Assembly: GCA_000969725.1 (NCBI GenBank)
Contig: JXSR01S044312.1
Strand: one strand, 5' to 3'
DNA: 24,305 nucleotides
Origin: Ophiothrix spiculata
Taxonomy: Eukaryota; Echinodermata; Ophiuroidea; Amphilepidida; Ophiotrichidae
Shown: piece by piece, positions 18,714-24,305 of the stretch
Numbering within the stretch: the first letter of the stretch is position 1
Layout: every line of letters starts with the position of its first letter
Notes under the pieces: model-generated
Database searches by the model: none
What the model was told of the DNA's origin: nothing
Seen by the model: only the letters and a program-made list of their open reading frames with translations
Position numbers and translations under genes: made by a program

Positions 18714-18994
18714 AAGTGTGACGGGTGTGCGCTTGGCCATTGACTCCTAGCTGAAGCGAAGTGATTGTGATTGAGACCAGACAGCAGCCTTATATTGGGT
18801 AGCAGCACTCAGAGAATTTGTTTGCAAATTCAGTAGCTCTACACATGTATACATTGAACCATGTTAACACAAAATCACTGGAGCAAAAGATTCTGACAGA
18901 CTGCCCCCCTGACAAAAAATCGAGCTGGAAATCGGGACAGCAAGCGGTAAAAATGAGAGAGCAGCTGCAAGACTGCTAGACAGGAAACATGGGG
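18714..18994. other. No gene seen
   Basis: The motif ctgcccccctgacaaaaaat near 18900 resembles the inner edge of C/G-rich repeats elsewhere in the window. No complete element and no coding frame. Confidence 0.4.
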
Positions 18995-19034
18995 AAAAGC
19001 AGAACATCATGTCAAAAAGCAGAACATCATGTCA
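18995..19034 (+). repeat. Perfect 20 bp tandem pair
   Basis: aaaagcagaacatcatgtca occurs at 18995-19014 and 19015-19034. The perfect identity implies a recent slip or duplication. Confidence 0.9.
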
Positions 19035-19119
19035 AAAGATGTGCAAAAATCGCTTGAAACTTTTCTTTTTTTTTTACTTGTCAGTTTTTAAAATCGACTT
19101 GAATTTATTTTGGGTGTAG

Positions 19120-19241
19120 GAAAATGGATTTTTTTTCCGGGAAAACTTGGGAAGAAATGTAGAAACGCCGGGGGGAAATCGGGAAATAATCGGGGCAAAA
19201 TTTCTTTGCCCCCTCTGATCAAAAAGTCTGGCTACGCCACT
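19120..19241. mobile_element. Probable transposon 3' end with ctggctacgcc terminus
   Basis: G-rich sequence (aaatcgggaaataatcgggg) is followed by tttgccccctctgatcaaaa and ctggctacgccact. The terminus resembles that of the 1944-2220 element and a further motif (cctggctacgca) near 19423. The left end of this element is not recognised. Confidence 0.4.
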
Positions 19242-19455
19242 CACTGTTTACAACCAAAATAATAGGATAAAGAAAAAAGAAATAAAAACAATGAAAAAGG
19301 GCGCAGTAGTCCTAATTACTGCTAATAATACATTTGGCGACCTGTCCGATATATGCAGGTGGCCCCCTTGACCTGTCGCCGTTTTGGTCTAGGATTTATT
19401 ACGCACCCTGGGGGTACACAATCCTGGCTACGCACTTGATCCATGTTTAGAGAGC

Positions 19456-19602
19456 TTAGGGACGCACCATTAGATATCTGAGGGGGGGGTAGGAAGTTGG
19501 GTTCGGGGGAGAATTTTTTTTTTCTTCTACCTTTGGAGGGGGAATTTTTTTTTTCCGAAAACTTCCTACCCCCCCTCAGATATCTAATGGTGCGCCCCTT
19601 AG
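19456..19602. mobile_element. Fold-back MITE with TTA duplications
   Basis: The element spans 19459-19599. gggacgcaccattagatatc, then a G run and aggaagtt, pairs with the reverse complement of the right half (ggggcgcaccattagatatc) for about 45 bp with few mismatches. tta flanks both sides (19456-19458 and 19600-19602). A 3 bp TTA duplication with GGG ends fits PIF/Harbinger-type MITEs (inference). A minus-strand frame of 104 codons crosses it and is not a gene. Confidence 0.85.
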
Positions 19603-20040
19603 TTATCCATTCTTTGCTGATACCAAGTGACTTCATCTTCAGATCCTTAGTTTTTTAAATCATTTTTAAATTTGCATTTTTGTTGTTTTGATATGTACAA
19701 TGATAAGAATTTTAAAGAAAGATATTCATTAATAGCATCCAATTAATAAGAGGTTCAATCACTCTTGCTTTAATTAACCTATTTAGAGTCTTGTTAAATC
19801 TCTTTGATTGACATTTAAATTAATCAAACACCCATTAGGTGGTACTTATATATATGGGGCATATAGATGGGCTTTTATATTTTTTTCTTTTTGGTGGTAG
19901 TAATTAGGGGTCTTTTTTTGCAGGAATTATTATAGTCCATGGGCTACGATAGCCCTCCATGCATCCCCCAATACTCTCCACGAGTGGTATCATTTTGTTC
20001 GGTGGACCATTCTGAATGATATTATGTATGTTACCAAAAT
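19603..20040. other. No gene seen
   Basis: This is AT-rich DNA with ttaatt/aattaa words and tatatata. No coding frame, RNA gene or paired ends are evident. Confidence 0.45.
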
Positions 20041-20290
20041 CTCAATGTGAATGCATTCAAGATGGCCGCCATTTTTCAAAACGGCTGCCAGTTTAACTTA
20101 TTTTTGCTTATATCTTGGTTTCTGAACAACATAGAGCCATAATTTTGGTGTCTATATCCATGTTTTCATAGTCAAGGTATCTAATAAGCAGATAAATATA
20201 TCCATAAGTCATTTGGATGAGGCGGTCATGTTGGATTTCAAAATGGCCGTCAAAATAGCTGATTTTCATTAAAATCGACCAAAACAGCTC
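20041..20290 (+). repeat. Possible dispersed repeat with aagatggccgccat motifs
   Basis: aagatggccgccat (20059-20072), aaaacggctgcca shortly after, and aaaatggccgtcaaaa (about 20239) repeat one theme. The first resembles the core of a YY1 site, but the spacing and repetition look more like a decayed repeat. A chance minus-strand frame of 62 codons overlaps it. Confidence 0.3.
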
Positions 20291-21289
20291 AAACATAACG
20301 CTTTTGTCCGTAAATCTGAAATGTTTTTTTTTCCTTCTTTAACATGATCTGAGGTTTCATCAAAGTAATTTCTTGTGCATGTATTTTTAGGGGAAAAAAC
20401 CTGTTTTACGGGCTTGACCTACCAAGATTTTTGTTTTATATATAAGTTTTTTTGTTTCCACTTTTTCAAAATGTTGTTTTAAAGGTAGGTGTTCCGATCT
20501 AGTAGCGAATTTAACTTAGGCCTACACTTTTTCTGAATTGAATGAAGGGTCATCACCTACATAAAGCAATTGTAAAGTTTAATCCGCATACATTGAACCA
20601 CATTATAAAGGCTACAGGCAAAAATGTGCCTGAGAATGGACAATAGAAACATACAGGATATTTATTTTTGTTAGCAAAATATTCTGGTAATTTGGCAGTT
20701 TTTTGACAATATCTCTTCAATGAAACATAATATGGGTGTGAAAATTTACAGGGGTTGGTTGTGAGGAAAAAATGTGCTTTCATGTAATATGACATTAATT
20801 TGACTGCAAATATGCAAGTTAAAATTGTGTATTATTGTGCTAGATTTTTAAGAACTTGGAGGGAAATAGTTTGGCCAAAAGGTATTTAAAAAATAAATTA
20901 TGTCAATCTACCCGAAAGGTCCATCCTGTAAAACGTGGATCATCTTGATATTAAAATTGTGTTTGCACTTGAGAAAAAAAGAAGGCTCAACATTCACAAA
21001 ACTAATCCTGTCAGATATTCATTTGGGGATAAATTTTTGTACTAAATTGCTCTCAATCTGAATACTAAGTTCATTACAGTTTTTCATATACTATTTATGT
21101 GTAATGTGACTGGGGGATGAGTTTTAGTTTCCAGAGGGCAACATCAACTCTCTTGATGTACTTGAGTTTCAATGCGTTGAGGCAGAAATATGCCTGTAGC
21201 GATTGGAATACTACTTCATAAAGTGGGATTTCCGTCTGGGATAGATTGCTCAAGATTTTTATAGGGCTTGTCAATATAAAGTAAGTCAA
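20291..21289. other. No gene seen
   Basis: This is AT-rich DNA. Two related words (cctgttttacgggcttgacc near 20400 and atcctgtaaaacgtgg near 20923) lie in opposite orientation and might be remnants of one element. Minus-strand frames of 64 and 80 codons are unrecognised. Confidence 0.4.
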
Positions 21290-21776
21290 CCCAGGGATAC
21301 GAGCGAGGGAGCGAATACGCGGAAAGAATTGCTGTTTTCATGAGTACTTGTGAAGGGCATTGTTAGCAAATCCAATAGCACCCTCAAGCTAAATATACGA
21401 AATATAAACCCTCATTAACGTTTTTTGCTTGTTGGCTACACAACTGCGTTGCCATGGCAGCACGCTAGCCTCGGTAACCACATTTGGTACCTTATGAGCT
21501 AGATTGATTTCTCAGCAAGTGACTGGGTTATCATGGTTTATCTGTGCATCTTGACTGTCACAATAGTTTGTAGTAATCTACACCGAGATTTTGATCAACA
21601 TTATTCGCGGGATTTTGACAGCCGGGACATGGATTGGATTCAGTCGGGTGCTTAGTAATACATCATACCAATTGATTTTCAAAGTGATGATGGTATATGG
21701 TTGTGTTGATCTGACGTGATGGGCAAGAGAAAAGTGTGACAAATATACCAGAATTTTTGTTTACAAAAAACTTAAG
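21290..21776 (+). promoter_or_regulatory. Possible promoter region, locally CpG-richer, with X-box-like motif
   Basis: This stretch has noticeably more CpG and G+C than the DNA on either side (gagcgagggagcgaatacgc, ttcgcggg, agccggga, cagtcggg). gttgccatggcagc at 21448-21461 differs at one base from the palindromic RFX X-box form GTTGCCATGGCAAC. tgacgtgatg, a CRE-like half site, is at about 21711. No TATA box is convincing. Regulatory function is inferred from motifs only. Confidence 0.3.
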
Positions 21777-21863
21777 ATGGGAATGGTCTGCTCCCCTGGA
21801 GGTCAGATCTCATCGGTGCGTATTTGTAGAAGCACTGTTCTTGACCTTGGCATTTTCTGTTGA
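21777..21863 (+). CDS. Candidate first coding exon, N-myristoylation-type start (very tentative)
   Basis: An ATG at 21777 lies in strong translation context (aag before, G after) just downstream of the CpG-richer stretch. The frame starts MGMVCS, which fits the MGxxxS/T pattern for N-myristoylation, with Cys5 as a possible palmitoylation site. It closes at TGA (21861-21863) after 28 residues if read straight through. A possible donor, tcg|gtgcgt, near 21815-21816 would instead give a short first exon of about 13 residues. I do not recognise the protein, found no second exon, and a chance frame of this length is quite possible. Confidence 0.15.
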   Translation: MGMVCSPGGQISSVRICRSTVLDLGIFC

Positions 21864-23279
21864 ATGGTGTTCTTTGATCTTGAATGTGAATATTTAGTTT
21901 TGATTGGAGTTCTCTCTTATGGAAAATATATATGTGGAATATTATGCCAAAATAAAGTGAATGGAATTAGATGATTGCGGCTTGACTGAGAGTAATATTG
22001 ACATTGATTGTTACTAGTCATTTGTTTGGAAATATGATTTGAGAATAATCAGCATCAATAAATATGTACTGATGGAATTGGAATAATAGTATTTGATTTT
22101 GCATTCATGTGGGTTTATGATGAAAAAAACAAGATGACTTTCAGGAGAGATTTATAAAAGGAACATGTTTACAAGGAAAATTGCCTGTTTCATCAACATA
22201 TATACCTCGCAACGCTTTAATTCAACATATCTGGAGCACTGTGATATTCTAACAGCTCATTTTATGATAAAACATGAAGTTTGAAGAAGATTTTATCCCT
22301 CTGCGCAGCTAGAAGTGGTTCTGTTAAGAGCCTACTTATCAGTCATGTAATGTAAATAGTAAAACTTCAATTTTGGTGACTTGTTTGCAGATAAGAGCAT
22401 TATCTTTATGGAACGTGGAAAAGTGTCTTTACAGCCATGTGTGTGCATAAAAGTGTAGGAAATTATACTTTGAAGATGTGATATACCAAATACCTGTGGT
22501 GGGTTTTTTTTATGACACAGTGCCTTCTGTCAAATTTGTGCTATAAATCCCCAAACTATAACTTAGCATTCATGGATATGTGCTTTATAATGAAAGATCA
22601 TGAAGGAATAAAAACCAAGGATTCTATCCCCTGACCTATTTTATGGAACAATAACATTTGCATCTTTTTTTCTCTTTTTTTGCTTACACATTTGACATTT
22701 TAATGTGGATTTTTTAAATTATGGAACAATTGTCTTTCAAATTTAGACTAATAAGGTCCAGCTCGGGAAGGTTTATGCAATTTTTGTGACTTAAATCCAA
22801 ACTCTTAAAGATGACGCTTTGGTTTGATGAGTTGATTCTAGCAGTAGGTTTAGAACCATACATCCTACGTCTTAGCCATAATTTGCCGATTAGACGACTC
22901 AAGGAAAAGCGCCCTCCTTTGTGGTTAATGCATGGGGTAAGTTTATGTACAGGAGAATGGATAATGTTCCTCAGATGTATTTCTAGTTTTCGAATCAGGG
23001 TTACTCAACATTTACCAACCCATTTACCAACTGAAAATTTTGGTTGCAGAGCTATATATTCTTTATGTTAGCACACTTTCCTGATCTAATTTTTCTCAGG
23101 GTCATTTCAATATTTCATGGGGTTTCATTGTTGACACTTCTCTTCTGTGTACCAATGATATTGTTTACACACATGTTGGCAGTGTGCGATTTTGTTGATT
23201 TCCATTGTTTACTATCAAGCTGTTGATGCATGTCAATGTTAACCCTATAATGCTATTTCATACTTATTGTAGCTTAATA
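21864..23279. other. No convincing gene; would be intron if the 21777 exon is real
   Basis: Frames of up to 86 codons occur (plus 22811-23071, minus 22714-22902). The plus frame contains a good donor-like gggtaagt near 22935-22942, but no matching acceptor and no known protein similarity that I can recognise. The rest is AT-rich. Confidence 0.35.
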
Positions 23280-23578
23280 CCCTGGTCACATAACCTCGTG
23301 GCGAGGTTACGATGTGTTTACGGTGTCAATTCAGCGGATGCAGATCGGACACTGACTGGTGACCGACAGGTGTCCAGACAGTATCCATGAGCTGTAGAGA
23401 CACCGGAAGCATGCCACAAGAATTTAATTCCGAGTTAAAACCTTGCGTCTTGTATATGTTGTCTTCAGTTATTGTCCCATAACCACCAGCGTCCGACCAT
23501 TGACGGACCGGGCATCACAAGAATTCACCGGTGTCATACCGATATCATACCGGCGTTGCGGCTTAGGTGACCAGGGTA
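23278..23578. mobile_element. MITE with ccctggtcacat ends, copy D (297 bp)
   Basis: TA (23278-23279), then ccctggtcacataacctcgt. The right end is taggtgaccaggg, followed by TA (23577-23578). The interior shares atttaattccgagttaaaac, cttgcgtcttgtatatgttg, gtccgacc and cgggcatc with copies A to C, and has many gtgtc/gacac words. It is outside the inverted duplication and therefore an independent insertion. Confidence 0.85.
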
Positions 23579-23579
23579 T

Positions 23580-23999
23580 AAGCTTTGTAGCTTTGTCGCT
23601 TGGTTCGTTTCACACTTTTGTAGTTTGACAGTTTTGTAGCTATGTAGCTTTGTCACTTAAAGGGAATCATTATTTAGGAAGATGTGATATACCAAATGCC
23701 TAATTCTTTGAAAGTTGCAGTGATTTCAACGTGAAAAATCTTGTCGTGCAACAATTTTTTGTTAATATCGATTATCTGGGCAACATGTAGCTTTGCCACA
23801 AGCGACAAGTTTTTGTAAAATTGTCATGCAGCTACAACGCTATACAGGTATGAAAGCAGCAGAAGTGGGGTCTGAAGCCCTGAATCCTACTGCAATAGGT
23901 CATCAAGAGAATTATGGGAAGGATGTGGAAAGGGAGTTTTGATTTACAAGACATGTATCCCTGGCCTCCCTCCTCCCCCCTCCCCCATTCCCAGATTTA
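23580..23999. other. No gene; irregular gtagctttg repeats and a pyrimidine tract
   Basis: tttgtagc and gtagctttg words recur between 23583 and 23660 and again near 23788. A C/T-rich tract (about 23958-23993) immediately precedes the SINE. No coding frame. Confidence 0.5.
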
Positions 24000-24270
24000 G
24001 GGGAAGCGGGTGGCGCAGTGGTACTTCCCTCGCCTTGCACCAATGAGCCCACAGAACTGTCACAGGTTCGAACCCCGGTCTAGGCGCTGTATGTGCAATT
24101 GGTAGCCAGTCCAAACTTGCTTCCGCAGGTTTTTCTCCGGGCGCTCCGGTTTTCCTCCTGCACTTAAACTGGCAAATAAATCTGAACATCTGACAGAGGA
24201 CCCTCATGGAAAGCAGTGCTAGACACTGATGAGGCTATCCTCTATAAACATGATAAATATGTCATATTTA
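24000..24270 (+). mobile_element. tRNA-derived SINE, third copy, independent insertion
   Basis: The head ggggaagcgggtggcgcagt has an A-box-like tggcgcagtgg (24011-24021), and the B box ggttcgaaccc is exact (24065-24075). The core cttccgcaggtttttctccg, then ctccggttttcctcctgca, resembles the conserved central domain seen in several invertebrate SINEs. The tail gaggaccctcatggaaagca, then ctagacactgatgaggctat, is LINE-like and matches 3051-3136. The 3' limit is not certain because the terminal repeat merges into AT-rich DNA at the window edge. Confidence 0.8.
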
Positions 24271-24305
24271 TTGATTTATTAAGATTTAAAAAGAATTAAA
24301 GATCA

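Noticed and set aside
19322-19636. 104-codon minus-strand frame
   Set aside because: It runs across the fold-back MITE at 19456-19602 and a second repeat end, and the lysine/proline-rich sequence reflects T and G runs.
20059-20072. YY1 binding site marking a promoter
   Set aside because: aagatggccgccat resembles a YY1 core, but similar words recur within 200 bp and no promoter context is present, so a decayed repeat is more likely.
22714-23071. Overlapping frames of 62 (minus) and 86 (plus) codons, with a donor-like gggtaagt
   Set aside because: No convincing acceptor, no recognisable protein, and both strands open together as often happens by chance. It was considered as an exon downstream of 21777 but could not be supported.
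24000-24085. tRNA gene
   Set aside because: The same reasoning as for the left-arm copy: a SINE head with polymerase III boxes but no cloverleaf.

Overview
The window reads as non-coding, repeat-dense nuclear DNA from an animal, most likely a marine invertebrate. A deuterostome such as an echinoderm or hemichordate is my best guess, but I cannot prove the taxon. The reasons are the AT-rich background, the lack of any long uninterrupted reading frame, tRNA-derived SINEs with LINE-like tails, and many short non-autonomous DNA transposons (MITEs). I find no bacterial or viral gene, no CRISPR array, no rRNA and no stand-alone tRNA gene. Apart from one weak first-exon candidate near 21777, I see no protein-coding gene I would defend.

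The main structure is a large inverted duplication. The left arm (about 4455-7418) reappears in reverse complement as the right arm (about 8632-13408), around a 1.2 kb single-copy spacer. Both arms carry the same SINE, the same MITE with ccctggtcacat ends, and the same internal fold-backs, so these elements were in place before the duplication. The right arm is longer. It has a 0.49 kb MITE inside its SINE, a 162 bp MITE, an extra block of about 0.5 kb, and an outer segment interrupted by an 861 bp assembly gap (11695-12555). The left arm keeps the matching sites without these insertions, which gives a relative order of events. One stretch compared by eye (5400-5830 against 11170-11600) is about 95% identical apart from a small indel. 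The outer 300 bp is more diverged.

Left flank (1-4454): AT-rich DNA holding a fold-back (674-768), a C/AC microsatellite, four fragments of one dispersed repeat, a 277 bp element flanked by a 10 bp direct repeat (1944-2220), a pogo-like transposon end (2528), a LINE-like 3' tail (3051-3136) and the first ccctggtcacat MITE (3890-4243).

Right flank (13409-24305): a run of non-autonomous elements. These include a 272 bp element with roughly 60 bp terminal inverted repeats (14319-14590) and its half copy (18554-18713), a 563 bp element with an unusual CpG-rich core (15466-16028), a 170 bp element (16585-16752), a 585 bp element with perfect 25 bp ends and 9 bp target duplications (17686-18270), a near-perfect fold-back with TTA duplications (19459-19599), another ccctggtcacat MITE (23280-23576) and a full SINE at the edge (24000 onward). 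The only stretch with gene-promoter character is about 21290-21780: locally CpG-richer, with an RFX X-box-like motif, followed by a short ATG frame in strong context that encodes an N-myristoylation-type start. That is a hypothesis only.

Nothing here forms a pathway. The connecting theme is mobile-element accumulation on a large palindrome that could, if transcribed, fold into a long double-stranded RNA.
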